Source of the DNA: Planctomycetaceae bacterium
GTDB lineage: Bacteria; Planctomycetota; Planctomycetia; Planctomycetales; Planctomycetaceae
Direction: 5' to 3'
Length of the DNA stretch: 64,000 nucleotides
Assembly: GCA_028284485.1 (NCBI GenBank)
Contig: JANQRQ010000328.1
Coordinates: forward strand, 1-64,000
The position numbers were made by a program, and so were the translations under genes. Below, piece after piece: positions 27,922 through 37,934 of this stretch (positions within the stretch are counted from its first letter, which is position 1; each line of letters starts with the position of its first letter). The notes below the pieces were generated by a model. It did not search any database and had not been told where the DNA came from. It saw nothing but the letters and a program-made list of their open reading frames with translations.

Positions 27922-30900
27922 ATGAACGCAGCGTCCGATGTCATATATGTTCGGCGTGGGAGACAGTTCTTCACCCGCGTGCTTGCTGCATCCTATTGCC
28001 TGTGGACACTTTGGGCGCTACCGCACACAACAGCAGCCGATGAGTTTCCGACCGTCGTAAATTCACAGGATCCGAAAGACGTCCCGCCAACCGCGCTTGA
28101 AGCGGCTGAAAAGATTGCTGTCCCCGATGGCTTCAAAGTGACGTTATTCGCCGGCGAACCCGATGTTCGGCAGCCAATCGCGTTTGAAATTGATGACCGT
28201 GGTCGTGTGTGGGTCGTCGAATGCTACACGTACGCAGAGCAGGGATACGAGTACTCGATGAGCGACCGCGTTGTGATACTCGACGACACCGATGGCGACG
28301 GCCAATTTGACGAACGGAAGATCTTTTTTGATCAGGGTCAGCTGCTAACCGGCATCACGTTCGGTTTCGGCGGTGTCTGGCTGCTGAATGGTGGGCGACT
28401 CGAATTCTATCCCGATGAAAATCGGGATGACATTCCGGATGGACCTCCCACGGTTTTGTTGGACGGTTTCGACATCAAGCACTCGCAGCACAATATCGTC
28501 AACGGCCTACTGTGGGGACCGGATGGATGGCTGTACGGCCGCCAAGGAATTATGGCGACATCACGTCCAGGTCGACTCGAAACGCCACCGTACGATCGCG
28601 AACCATTCAACTGTGGTATTTGGCGATTTCATCCCACGCGTCACACATTCGAAATCGTATGCCACGGAACCACGAACCCTTGGGGAATGGACTACAACGA
28701 CTTCGGCGAGATGTTTTTTACGAACAATGTCATTGGGCACCTTTGGCATGTTATTCCCGGTGCGCATTACAAGCGTATGCATGGCGAAGACTTCAATCCC
28801 CATTTGTATGAACTGATTGACCAACACGCAGACCACTATCACTGGGATACCGGCCAGAACTGGACTGATTCCCGCGACGCCGTCGGTCCGCATGGCGAAC
28901 TCGGCGGGGGGCATTCCCATTGCGGCGGAATGATCTATCTCGGCGACAATTGGCCGAAGTATTACCGAAATACGATTTTCATGTGCAACACACACGGCCG
29001 GCGCGTCAATCACAACCTTCTTAAACGAAAAGGTTCCGGTTACGTCGGAAAGCGTTCTCCCGACTTCCTGTTCGCCAATCAACCTTGGTTCCGCGGGGTC
29101 TCGTTGAAGTACGGCCCCGATGGAGGCGTCTATCTCAGCGACTGGACCGATATCGGCGAATGCCACGACAACGACGGCGTTCACCGAACGAGCGGACGAA
29201 TCTATAAGATTGTGTACAAAGCGCCGAATAAGGTTCCGCCCGGTCTCGACATCGCAGCCGCAGAGAATTCTGCGCTCGTCGAACTTCAATCGCACCGCAA
29301 CGACTGGTACGTGAGGCATGCCCGTCGTGCACTACAGGAGCGAGCGGCAGCGGGCGAAAACATGACCGACGTTCATGCAGACCTTCTTCGGCTGTTCGAT
29401 CGTGCCGATTCCCTTCCGATCAAACTGCGCGCGATTTGGGCCCTGTCCGCAACCGGCGCTGCCAACCCGGAATGGCTACTCTCGTTGCTCGATGACCCGC
29501 AAGAAGAGATCCGCTTGTGGGCGATTCGACTATTGGTCGATCAACCGGACACGGTGACCGCCGGCACGATTGATCGATTATCGCAAATGGCCACCTTGGA
29601 CAATTCGGCACTCGTGCGTCTGGGAATCGCATCGGCCATGCAGAAGATACCTCTCGATCGACGTTGGGCCATCGCAAATGCGCTTTGCGAAAAGTCGGAA
29701 GACGCGAATGATCATAACCTGCCCTTGATGATTTGGTATGGAATCGAACCGGCCGTCGCCGCTGATCCGGGCCGCGCAACCGCGCTGGCGCAATCGACAA
29801 AGATGCCTTTGATCCGTGAGTATGTCTCGCGGCGCATTGGCAGTGAATTGAGAAAGGCACCTGACGCCGTGGCAGGGCTGATCACACTTCTTTCCGAAGT
29901 CGGCAGCCCGGACGAACAACGACAGATTCTCCGGGGAATCACCGCTGCGCTACGTGGCTGGAGCAAAGCCGACCCGCCTCAGGCATGGAGTAACATTCAG
30001 GAGCAGCTTTCTCAAAGCCCCGATGGCCAGGTCCGCGAATTAACGCGCGAGCTGGCCGTGGTTTTTGGGGATGGGCGAGCGCTCGATGAACTTCGCGAAA
30101 TCGCAGCCGACCGAAAAAGGCCGGCCACAACTCGCCAGGATGCCTTGCGAGTGCTAATTGACAACCAACCGGATGGGCTTGTGCCATTATTACGCGACTT
30201 GGTCAAAGACCGTTCAATGAACACGCTCGCTGTCGAAGGCCTGGCGAGCTACAACGATTCGAAAACACCAGAGTTGTTGATCTCTCAATACACTCGGATG
30301 CGAGATCCGGGCCGTCAGGCTGCGATTGCAACTCTAGTTTCTCGCGCGCCCTATGCGGTGGAATTATTGGCAGCTATTGGTGCGAACAAAATCAATCGAA
30401 GTGAGATTTCCGCATTTCACGTGCGGCAAATGCTCAATCTTAACGACAACGATGTTACTGAGGCCTTGAAGACCCACTGGGGCGTCACACGCCCAACACC
30501 AGCCGACAAAGCACGCATCGCGGAGAGAATTCGAGAACTACTGACACAACAAAGCTCTCACTCGGCTGACCTGTCGGCCGGTCGACTGGTTTTCAATAAA
30601 GTCTGCAGCAATTGCCACCGCCTTTACGGGGTTGGCACAACGATCGGGCCCGATCTGACGGGATCCAATCGCGACAATCTCGACTACCTTTTGGGCAACA
30701 TCGTTGATCCCAGTGCCACTGTCGCGAACGAATTTCGCATGTCGGTCATTGCGCTGACTAACGGTCGGGTCATCAATGGTGTCGTCGTTCGAGAAACAAA
30801 CGAAACAATCGAAGTTCAGACCGAGAAAGAACGTCTCGTCATCGACCGAAATGACATCGATGACCGCAACATCTCCGAGAATTCCCTAATGCCCGATGGA

Positions 30901-31008
30901 ATCTTGGACAAGTTGTCCAAGAATGAAATTCGAAACCTCTTTGCCTACTTGGCCGGCCGGAGGCAAGTGCCGTTGCCAGAGACCGTTCAAGAATCGACTC
31001 AGGATTGA
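27922..31008 (+). CDS. PVC-type propeller/HEAT/cytochrome c protein
   Basis: 1028 residues from the ATG at 27922; an upstream GTG is possible. After a signal sequence (FTRVLAASYCLWTLWALPH) comes a glucose/sorbosone-dehydrogenase-like beta propeller (about 45-420; FEIDDRGRVWVVECYTYA, TNPWGMDYNDFGEMFFTNN). A long helical HEAT-type repeat region follows (about 430-860), then a C-terminal cytochrome c domain with heme motif CSNCH in VFNKVCSNCHRLYGVGTTIG and a Met/Pro-rich distal segment. This three-part layout is a hallmark of planctomycete and verrucomicrobial secreted redox proteins. It is inferred to oxidise a sugar-like substrate and pass electrons to its own heme. No downstream acceptor is identifiable. 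Confidence 0.95.
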   Translation: MNAASDVIYVRRGRQFFTRVLAASYCLWTLWALPHTTAADEFPTVVNSQDPKDVPPTALEAAEKIAVPDGFKVTLFAGEPDVRQPIAFEIDDRGRVWVVECYTYAEQGYEYSMSDRVVILDDTDGDGQFDERKIFFDQGQLLTGITFGFGGVWLLNGGRLEFYPDENRDDIPDGPPTVLLDGFDIKHSQHNIVNGLLWGPDGWLYGRQGIMATSRPGRLETPPYDREPFNCGIWRFHPTRHTFEIVCHGTTNPWGMDYNDFGEMFFTNNVIGHLWHVIPGAHYKRMHGEDFNPHLYELIDQHADHYHWDTGQNWTDSRDAVGPHGELGGGHSHCGGMIYLGDNWPKYYRNTIFMCNTHGRRVNHNLLKRKGSGYVGKRSPDFLFANQPWFRGVSLKYGPDGGVYLSDWTDIGECHDNDGVHRTSGRIYKIVYKAPNKVPPGLDIAAAENSALVELQSHRNDWYVRHARRALQERAAAGENMTDVHADLLRLFDRADSLPIKLRAIWALSATGAANPEWLLSLLDDPQEEIRLWAIRLLVDQPDTVTAGTIDRLSQMATLDNSALVRLGIASAMQKIPLDRRWAIANALCEKSEDANDHNLPLMIWYGIEPAVAADPGRATALAQSTKMPLIREYVSRRIGSELRKAPDAVAGLITLLSEVGSPDEQRQILRGITAALRGWSKADPPQAWSNIQEQLSQSPDGQVRELTRELAVVFGDGRALDELREIAADRKRPATTRQDALRVLIDNQPDGLVPLLRDLVKDRSMNTLAVEGLASYNDSKTPELLISQYTRMRDPGRQAAIATLVSRAPYAVELLAAIGANKINRSEISAFHVRQMLNLNDNDVTEALKTHWGVTRPTPADKARIAERIRELLTQQSSHSADLSAGRLVFNKVCSNCHRLYGVGTTIGPDLTGSNRDNLDYLLGNIVDPSATVANEFRMSVIALTNGRVINGVVVRETNETIEVQTEKERLVIDRNDIDDRNISENSLMPDGILDKLSKNEIRNLFAYLAGRRQVPLPETVQESTQD

Positions 31009-31140
31009 TAACCTTTCCAAAACTCCGCTTGATTGGCCTGATTCCGTACGGTTTGTGTTTGAACCTCGAATAGCGGGAAGACATTATCAGCGTGACAATC
31101 CCCGAAAATCCTCTCACTCCTCCAAATTTGGGAGCGTGCA

Positions 31141-32457
31141 ATGATCCGCAGCATCATCACCATCGCGATTCTGACAATAGCGGCCGAAGGGCCGGTTCGA
31201 GGAGACGATTGGCCGCAATGGCTCGGTCCGAATCGAGATAGCGTGTGGCGCGAAGCCGACATCATGAAAGAGTTGCCGGCAAATGGCCCTCCATTGAAAT
31301 GGGAAGCAAAAATCGGCAATGGGTATTCCGGACCGGCCGTCGCGAATGGCCGCGTCTTCGTGCTGGATTACATGACATCCGGCGATCAATCGCCCGACCC
31401 GAATGTGCGCAATCAACTCCAAGGGGTCGAGCGGACACTCTGCTTTTCTTCAAAAGATGGCGAGTTATTGTGGAAGCAGGAATACGACTGCCCCTATCAA
31501 ATTTCCTATCCCGCGGGTCCCCGAACAACCCCTACGGTCGATGGAGACCATGTCTACACTTTGGGGGCCGAGGGGGATCTCCGCTGCGTCAAAGCCGTCG
31601 ATGGATCATTGGTCTGGTCGAAAAACTTCAAGAAAGACTATGGCGCGCAAACGCCGATTTGGGGATTTACCGGCCATCCGCTCGTTCTCGGTGATTTGGT
31701 GTACTGTGCCGTGGGCGGAGAAGGAAGCGTCGCGGTCGCGTTTGATAAGAGGACCGGCGAAGAACGTTGGCGATCGCTGACGGCCGCCGAGCCTGGATAT
31801 TCGGCGCCCACCATCATACAAGCCGGTGGAAAACGGCAGTTACTGATCTGGCATAGTCAGGCATTGGCCAGCGTCGACCCCGCCTCTGGCAGTGAGTTTT
31901 GGTCCGTTCCGCTTGATCCGAACTATGGAATGTCCATCGCGACGCCACGAAAACTCGGGGATTACCTCTACGTTGGCGCAATCGTCAATAAATCCATGAT
32001 GCTGAAATTGGGTACCAGCCAGCCGGCAGCCGAAGTTGTTTGGCGCGGCGCGCGAGACCGCGGCCTAGGACCTGTGAATTGCACTCCATTCCTGGAAGAC
32101 GGTTACATGTATGGTGTCGATGGCCAAGGCGAACTGCGCTGCGTCGACCTCGAATCGGGAAAGCACCTCTGGTCGACCTACGCGGTAACGACCGGCGATC
32201 GCCGCATGAATTCCGCGACAGCATTCTTGGTCAAGCATGAGGATCGATTCTTCATTTTTAACGAAAAAGGAGAACTGATCATTGCCCGATTGACTCCGGA
32301 AAACTACGACGAGATCAGCCGTTTCAAGATTCTCGATCCCACAGGAGTCTCCTTCGGCCGTAATGTCGTTTGGAGCCACCCGGCCTACGCTGAAAAGTGC
32401 ATTTTTGCCCGCAATGATGGAAAGTTGGCCTGCTATTCCCTCGCAGCGACCCCGTAA
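31141..32457 (+). CDS. Secreted PQQ-like beta-propeller repeat protein
   Basis: 438 residues with a short signal peptide (MIRSIITIAILTIAAEGPVRG). The repeats are of the quinoprotein-dehydrogenase-like/BamB type: DWPQWLGPNRDSVW, GNGYSGPAVANGRVFVLDYM, TPTVDGDHVYTLGAEGDLRC and MYGVDGQGELRCVDLESGKH. The DWPQWxGPxRDG opening is the standard mark of planctomycete outer-space PQQ-like propellers. No PQQ-binding Cys pair is seen, so a scaffolding or binding role is as likely as dehydrogenase activity. It follows the giant cytochrome gene by 132 bases on the same strand. Confidence 0.93.
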   Translation: MIRSIITIAILTIAAEGPVRGDDWPQWLGPNRDSVWREADIMKELPANGPPLKWEAKIGNGYSGPAVANGRVFVLDYMTSGDQSPDPNVRNQLQGVERTLCFSSKDGELLWKQEYDCPYQISYPAGPRTTPTVDGDHVYTLGAEGDLRCVKAVDGSLVWSKNFKKDYGAQTPIWGFTGHPLVLGDLVYCAVGGEGSVAVAFDKRTGEERWRSLTAAEPGYSAPTIIQAGGKRQLLIWHSQALASVDPASGSEFWSVPLDPNYGMSIATPRKLGDYLYVGAIVNKSMMLKLGTSQPAAEVVWRGARDRGLGPVNCTPFLEDGYMYGVDGQGELRCVDLESGKHLWSTYAVTTGDRRMNSATAFLVKHEDRFFIFNEKGELIIARLTPENYDEISRFKILDPTGVSFGRNVVWSHPAYAEKCIFARNDGKLACYSLAATP

Positions 32458-32693
32458 CCACACTTTCATCAACAAAACGTGCCGGAACATCGAGAACGAC
32501 CGAGTTGGGGCCGTCTTAAAGCAGTGATCCTGCGCCGTAAGGCGAAAAACTCAACTTTGATCTCACGATAGCTATTGACCTGTTCAGAGAAATCTGCGAG
32601 AAGACGCGCCTCACTTCAAGACACTCCTCTCCAAGTTACCAAATCCTCTCCTTTTTCCCCTAACGGGCATCAGCTCAGCCAGGGACGGCGAAG

Positions 32694-34703
32694 ATGTTCC
32701 GATCGATCACTGCGTTACTCCTCTGTACCTGTTTCGGCTATTTGGCATCGGGTTGTGCCAATTTCGTCGAGACCCGAACCATCGAGCGCTTTACGCAAGC
32801 GCTAGCGGAGGAAGACTTTCAGAGGTTACGCGAGAGTACCTCGCCTGAATTCGAGCAAAAAGCGCTCCGCATGACCGAGGCGCTCAACGATTTCAAAATC
32901 GTAAACCTGCCGGAAGGCGAAGTTTCTGTCGTCGATGTTGAAGAGACTTCGCCGGAATCGAAACGGGTTACCGTTGAAGTTGGCGAATCAAAGCACCGAC
33001 TCCGGTACGACTTGTCGCTCGATCCACAGACCGACTCCTGGGTCGTCGACGATATCGTGGTCACACAATCGAAAAAGGGACTCTCGGCAGCGCAATCCGT
33101 TGCGAAACAAATGGACTTACTGTTAACGGTCAGAGAATTCCTCGACGCGTGGAGCACCGGGACCCGAGACGAAGTCTTGGATGCGACGACGCCTGAACTT
33201 AAACAAATGCTGAGCACGCTTCCGCCGACCTATCTCGCGCGATTGACGAAGCAATCCCTCGGCGACCACTCCAAAGCGGTCGAGCGACGTCCGAAGGCAC
33301 AAATGGACGAGGATTTCGCTCATGTCGAGCTATCGCGTGCTACTGGAAAGCTGCTGATTTCATTCAGCTTGATTGATGGCCAATGGAAGGTCGACAATGT
33401 CATCGTCGAGTCGAAGAAACGCTTTGACAAAGTGACCTCGGTCCGCTCAATGGCCGCTGTGGTCAACACAGCCGCAGCATTCTTGGCGGCCTACCATGCC
33501 GAGCAAAAAGATGCTTTGGCAGAGCTGTCGACCGAACCGTTCTATCGGGGAAGCTTGGCACCAGCCAAACTATCGATGGTAAGCCTACCTGATCCCAACT
33601 TACCCGAAGACAATCAGCGGATTGAAATCCAGGCAAACCGAGCCGACTTCATCATCGAAGAACCGTCTCGCATCTGGAAAATCAGCCTGAAGTCAAACGT
33701 CAACTCCGCAGACGAGGCCGCTTCGCGATACCTCGTCGAAGACCTTTCTGTTTACGAACTTGACGGTTCCGGACAGGAAAAACGGCTATCTGCAATGTTT
33801 ACTGCAAATGCACAAGTGGAGTTTTTCGCCCACGCATTAACCGGGCGAGATTTAAATTCCCTACGGCTTGCGGCAACACCGGATTTCAACCAGCGCATCT
33901 GGGAACATCCGATGTTGAATCATTTAACGGTCACGGAATTGCCGATGCCTCACATCGAGGCGGCTCCACCCCAGATCATAGAGACCCAATTCCAAGGAGC
34001 CGTAACAGAGGTCAAAGTGCTTCAAGGCTCGCAAGAGTTGACCTATGTCTTGTTAGACCATTTGGGGCGTCTACTGGTTGACGACGTTAAGATCAGCGCA
34101 CCAGGCTGGACTGATTCGCTGAAAGAATCCTTGGAATTGATCATTCCGGTTCAAAGCTTTGCAGCGTCGCATCGATCGACTCAACTGAAACAGTTTCTGG
34201 CCGTCGACTCGGATTACGGCAGAAGCCAAGGCGACGAATTTGTTGGGCCGTTTGAAACTTTGCAACGTGTCTCTTCCCGGGATTTCAACCGGCTGGTTTG
34301 GCACCAATCCCATGGTATCCCGAATTTGAACATCGACGTTTTGCGATTCATGGATGTCCCGATCTCGGCCATGCAGACTCGCGACGACCAAGCTCTGATC
34401 GAGTTCGGCGACGACCGATGGGGAGCAAAATTCATTCTTGAAAAAGAGCGTGTCTACCAGATCGTCAACGATTTGCCCGTCGATTATTATCGCTACACGG
34501 TCAACGACGTTTATCTCATTGGCGGACCTGAACCATCACAAAGAGTTTGGTTGAAAAAGCGCTATCGGGATTATCTTTCCGGCAAAGACGCTCCCAAAAC
34601 GATTCATCCGCATGAGCAACCAGCCTTGAATTACGGAAACGTGCAGGAAAGCACCGACGTCTCCGTGCCACTCCCTGCCGACCCTGGACTGGCGTTCGAC
34701 TAG
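32694..34703 (+). CDS. Lipoprotein of about five tandem NTF2/DUF4878-like units
   Basis: 669 residues. The signal sequence ends in the lipobox LASG-C21, so it is probably a lipoprotein. The rest appears to be one unit repeated about five times. Each unit opens with a helix and a conserved Thr/Pro-Glu/Asp-Phe element: FTQALAEEDFQRLRESTSPE, FLDAWSTGTRDEVLDATTPE, FLAAYHAEQKDALAELSTEP and FFAHALTGRDLNSLRLAATP, with a more diverged fifth near residue 485. Most units close with a strand containing V(D/E)D, e.g. SWVVDDIVV, QWKVDNVIV and RLLVDDVKI. This helix-plus-sheet pattern resembles NTF2-like/DUF4878 lipoproteins. No catalytic residues are evident; a binding or structural role in the envelope is inferred. 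Confidence 0.85.
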   Translation: MFRSITALLLCTCFGYLASGCANFVETRTIERFTQALAEEDFQRLRESTSPEFEQKALRMTEALNDFKIVNLPEGEVSVVDVEETSPESKRVTVEVGESKHRLRYDLSLDPQTDSWVVDDIVVTQSKKGLSAAQSVAKQMDLLLTVREFLDAWSTGTRDEVLDATTPELKQMLSTLPPTYLARLTKQSLGDHSKAVERRPKAQMDEDFAHVELSRATGKLLISFSLIDGQWKVDNVIVESKKRFDKVTSVRSMAAVVNTAAAFLAAYHAEQKDALAELSTEPFYRGSLAPAKLSMVSLPDPNLPEDNQRIEIQANRADFIIEEPSRIWKISLKSNVNSADEAASRYLVEDLSVYELDGSGQEKRLSAMFTANAQVEFFAHALTGRDLNSLRLAATPDFNQRIWEHPMLNHLTVTELPMPHIEAAPPQIIETQFQGAVTEVKVLQGSQELTYVLLDHLGRLLVDDVKISAPGWTDSLKESLELIIPVQSFAASHRSTQLKQFLAVDSDYGRSQGDEFVGPFETLQRVSSRDFNRLVWHQSHGIPNLNIDVLRFMDVPISAMQTRDDQALIEFGDDRWGAKFILEKERVYQIVNDLPVDYYRYTVNDVYLIGGPEPSQRVWLKKRYRDYLSGKDAPKTIHPHEQPALNYGNVQESTDVSVPLPADPGLAFD

Positions 34704-35110
34704 ACCCAGTCCCGAAGCCCGGTTATGCCTGTTTTCTAGTCCACTACGTTAGAGTCTGCGCGATACATCAGAGGGTGTTGGGACCACTTCTAAAGAGGTT
34801 TGCTTCTTCTTGTGAGCGATTCTGGCTCGAGGGAGCCAGCGATCTTAGAACAGAGCACGATTCTCGCGTCCACAAGACAGCATAATACGCGGTAACAGCT
34901 TCCTGAGCAGACCGAATCGCCATCGTATTAGGGCTTTTACGCGGCCGCCCGCCCTCCACGACGTGAGTGGTCAAGCATTGCAGTCATCTTGCCGGCAAGG
35001 CCGTGTCCTTGTCAGCCGCGCCGTTGCAGCCACGATCAGCAATGCAGCGAATTAACTTCACTGGCGGCTGACTACGACAAGAGCAGATCTCTCAATCGTT
35101 GAGACCTGGG
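34704..35110. other. Intergenic region between convergent genes
   Basis: This 407-base spacer lies between the convergent lipoprotein and phosphofructokinase genes. It contains a GC-rich hairpin, CTGGCTC at 34822-34828 with GAGCCAG at 34833-34839 and a four-base loop, without a T tract. A 68-codon minus frame spans 34768-34974 but shows no family resemblance and no good start context. Confidence 0.45.
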
Positions 35111-36487
35111 CTACTTGTCCACAGCCATCTTCACACGTTTCTGAATATCAACGTTGGTACTTTGGTAGCGTGAGGTCAGATTACCCGAGTCAAACAATTC
35201 CAGGCGAAAATGTTCCAGGTCGCTTTCGCCGATGGCGTTCGTAAAAATCGGCAAGAGATATTCGATTCCTAGCCGCGACGGTTGTAAACGATGGGAATCG
35301 AAGAACGAGGGATGGACTTGCCGGGCCCGGATCTTTCCAAAGCGGTCTCGCAGCTTATTGGCCGGTAACGAGTCGAGTTGGAATCCACCGCTTTTCGACC
35401 ACTGCAATGTCGCCACGCAGTTATTCTCACCGTGGTCGATCATTTCGACAGCTTTGCCGCCAAGTTGTGTTGCGAAAAAACGATCAAACTTAATGGGCGG
35501 CCCCCCGCGCTGGGTATGTCCGACCTTTCGGGTAAAGAATGCAGAGTTCACCGTTTCGTGGGAACGATGCCCTCGAAAGTATTCGTCGCCCAAATCTTTC
35601 ATCAGAGTTTTCTTGATTTCGTCGGCCGCACCGCTGAACACGATGTTTCCTGCCGGATCAATGGTCTTGGAAATATCACCGAGGCGTCGCCCTTCTTTAT
35701 CGATGACTCCTTCGCCGACAACGATGACTGCATGCTGCTGTAAGTCGTACAGTTCACGGACGTGATCTTCCAGTTCGCGATAATCCAACGGCAATTCGGG
35801 TATGAGAATGAGGTCGGGCTGGCCGTACGCTGCCCCCAAGGCAATGTACCCCGAATCGCGCCCCATCACTTCGACGATGGCAATGCGCCGATGGCTTTCG
35901 GCCGTCGTACGGATTCTCTGGATCGATTGAGCCACAACGAAGACCGCCGTCGCATAACCCGGAGTGGCGTAGTTGATGATTTCTTCCAAGTCGATGTCGG
36001 CTCGACCACCCTTCTTCCAAGGTTCCGCGTGGTCGGCGTCCGGGGCCTGCCATTCGTTAGGCTCATCGAGATAGTTCAAACCCAAGTCGTTGTCGATCGT
36101 TTTTGGTGCCAAAACGCAGGGTAGGAATTCAGAAATCGACTGCAACGCGGAAAGCGTGCCATCGCCGCCGATGCAAACAAGGCCCTCGACGCCCATGCGT
36201 TCCAATCGTCCACTTATGGTCTTGAGCGACTCCGACTGGCTCTGGTCGACATATGTTCTCGACGACCCGAGAATTGTCCCTCCCTGTGTCGGCTCTAGCT
36301 CGGGAATTGTCGAGTACAAGGGATTTAGGCGAACATGTGGCAAACAAGGATCGAGCAAACTGTCGAATCCTCGAATGAAGCCCAGAACCTCAATTCCAAG
36401 CTCATTGGCACGTTCGACCGCACCGAATAACGTTGCGTTTAGTGCGGGGGTGTCTCCACCGGCAGTCAAGATTCCGATTCGTTTCAT
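35111..36487 (-). CDS. pfkA: 6-phosphofructokinase family enzyme
   Basis: 458 residues from the ATG at 36487; a TTG two codons upstream is possible. Phosphorylates fructose-6-phosphate in glycolysis. Visible motifs are GILTAGGDTPALNATL, GGTILGSSR, CIGGDGTLSALQ, PKTIDNDLG, VMGRDSGYIALGAAYGQPD and VGHTQRGGPP. The residue after GGD is Gly, as in ATP-dependent enzymes, while the segment before TIDND has Lys (PKTIDND), as in PPi-dependent ones. This pair also occurs in the plant and trypanosome ATP-PFK group, so ATP use is more likely but not certain. The 458-residue length exceeds the ~320 of E. coli PfkA and fits that group. It is divergent from the HtrA gene. Confidence 0.92.
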   Translation of the reverse strand: MKRIGILTAGGDTPALNATLFGAVERANELGIEVLGFIRGFDSLLDPCLPHVRLNPLYSTIPELEPTQGGTILGSSRTYVDQSQSESLKTISGRLERMGVEGLVCIGGDGTLSALQSISEFLPCVLAPKTIDNDLGLNYLDEPNEWQAPDADHAEPWKKGGRADIDLEEIINYATPGYATAVFVVAQSIQRIRTTAESHRRIAIVEVMGRDSGYIALGAAYGQPDLILIPELPLDYRELEDHVRELYDLQQHAVIVVGEGVIDKEGRRLGDISKTIDPAGNIVFSGAADEIKKTLMKDLGDEYFRGHRSHETVNSAFFTRKVGHTQRGGPPIKFDRFFATQLGGKAVEMIDHGENNCVATLQWSKSGGFQLDSLPANKLRDRFGKIRARQVHPSFFDSHRLQPSRLGIEYLLPIFTNAIGESDLEHFRLELFDSGNLTSRYQSTNVDIQKRVKMAVDK

Positions 36488-36665
36488 GCTCAACAGGCCT
36501 CAAGTCACAGGGCACTGCAAATGATAACGCCCCAAATGGTCGTTTCGTATTGAGCCAGCCTCAAATAGAACTTATACAATTAATGAAATGGCAAGAGAAA
36601 GCGAAGTGACACCGGCGATAATTGCCCACCATTATTCGCAATGCGAAGAACGGAGGAGGAACAAT

Positions 36666-37865
36666 ATGCGATACTTGGCCAGTTGCGTCGTCTCTGCAAT
36701 TCTCGGGGCTTGGTTTGTGACCTGGATGACCGCCCCCAAGCTCTCCGCTGAAGCAGCGGCCCAAAACGCGAGGCCGACACAGGGGCCGCAGTTTCCAACT
36801 GCGGGGGAATCACCGGCGACCGCCGACGCCTCGCCCAAGCAGCCCTATGATACGCAGGGTCTCACTCTTGAAGAGTCGGTGAATATCGCTGTGTATGAAA
36901 ACGTCAATCGAAGTGTGGCACACATTACGACAAAAAGTACACGAACCGACTCATTCTTCTTTCTGGAGGTACCGGCCGAGGGGACAGGCTCTGGTTCGGT
37001 GCTCGATAAAACCGGCCACATTCTGACGAACTACCATGTCATCGAAGGCGCGAACGAAGTCGTGGTGACGCTGTTTAATGGAGAAACGCATTACGCCCGA
37101 TTTATCGGAGCCGATCCGATCAATGACATCGCCGTCATCAAAGTCGATGCGCCAGCCGATCAGCTGTATCCGGTCATCCTGGCTGATTCCAGCCGTCTGC
37201 GAGTCGGCATGCGCGTCTATGCGATTGGGAACCCCTTCGGACTGGAACGGACGTTGTCAACCGGCATTATTTCGAGCGTGAACCGGTCGCTTCAACTACA
37301 TGGGAATCGCACGATTAAATCGATCATACAAATCGATGCGGCCATCAACCCCGGCAACTCGGGTGGGCCGTTGCTCGATTCCCACGGGCGTCTCATCGGC
37401 ATGAATACTGCAATTGCGAGCAAAGTGGGCCAGAGTTCAGGCGTGGGATTTGCCATCCCAGTCAACTTGATTTCGCGGGTCGTTCCACAACTCATTCAAC
37501 ACGGGAAAGTGATACGGCCGGAAATCGGGCTTCTCCGCGTCTTTGAGACCGATCAAGGATTACGAGTCGAACGTCTCACACCCAACGGACCGGCAGAGCA
37601 AGCCGGCATCCGCGGACCACGCATCGTTCGACAACGGCGAGGTCCGTTCGTCATCGAACGAGTTGATCGCAGCACTGCCGACGTCATTTCGGAAGTCGAC
37701 GGGGACCCAGTCAAAACTGCAGATGACTTCCTGAGCTACATCGAACGTAAGAAACCGGGGGAGCACGTTGTCCTGACGATCATCCGAGATGGCCAGGAAC
37801 TCGAAATCGACGTGCAACTTGGAGGAGAGTCCAACGTTCGCAAGCCGAGTGAATCACGAATTTGA
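36666..37865 (+). CDS. HtrA/DegP-type serine protease with PDZ domain
   Basis: 399 residues from the ATG at 36666, immediately preceded by GGAGGA; an upstream in-frame ATG at 36588 lacks such a site. An N-terminal signal anchor (MRYLASCVVSAILGAWFVTW) precedes a Pro/Ala-rich linker. The S1C protease domain has the full triad: His124 (LTNYHVIEG), Asp154 (INDIAVIKV) and Ser232 (NPGNSGGPLLD). A single PDZ domain follows (RPEIGLLRVFETDQGLRVER to GQELEIDVQLG). It is a periplasmic quality-control protease anchored in the membrane. The PDZ carries an inserted Arg-rich loop (RIVRQRRGPFVIERVDR), unusual for the family. Confidence 0.94.
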   Translation: MRYLASCVVSAILGAWFVTWMTAPKLSAEAAAQNARPTQGPQFPTAGESPATADASPKQPYDTQGLTLEESVNIAVYENVNRSVAHITTKSTRTDSFFFLEVPAEGTGSGSVLDKTGHILTNYHVIEGANEVVVTLFNGETHYARFIGADPINDIAVIKVDAPADQLYPVILADSSRLRVGMRVYAIGNPFGLERTLSTGIISSVNRSLQLHGNRTIKSIIQIDAAINPGNSGGPLLDSHGRLIGMNTAIASKVGQSSGVGFAIPVNLISRVVPQLIQHGKVIRPEIGLLRVFETDQGLRVERLTPNGPAEQAGIRGPRIVRQRRGPFVIERVDRSTADVISEVDGDPVKTADDFLSYIERKKPGEHVVLTIIRDGQELEIDVQLGGESNVRKPSESRI

Positions 37866-37934
37866 CCGCTTCAATACAACTGCGGCTCAAACGAGCAACG
37901 CTAACATTTTTGAATTAAGTTGACGTAGAGAAAC

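Noticed and set aside
34768-34974. 68-codon minus-strand frame
   Set aside because: No family resemblance, no convincing start context and no neighbour to support it.
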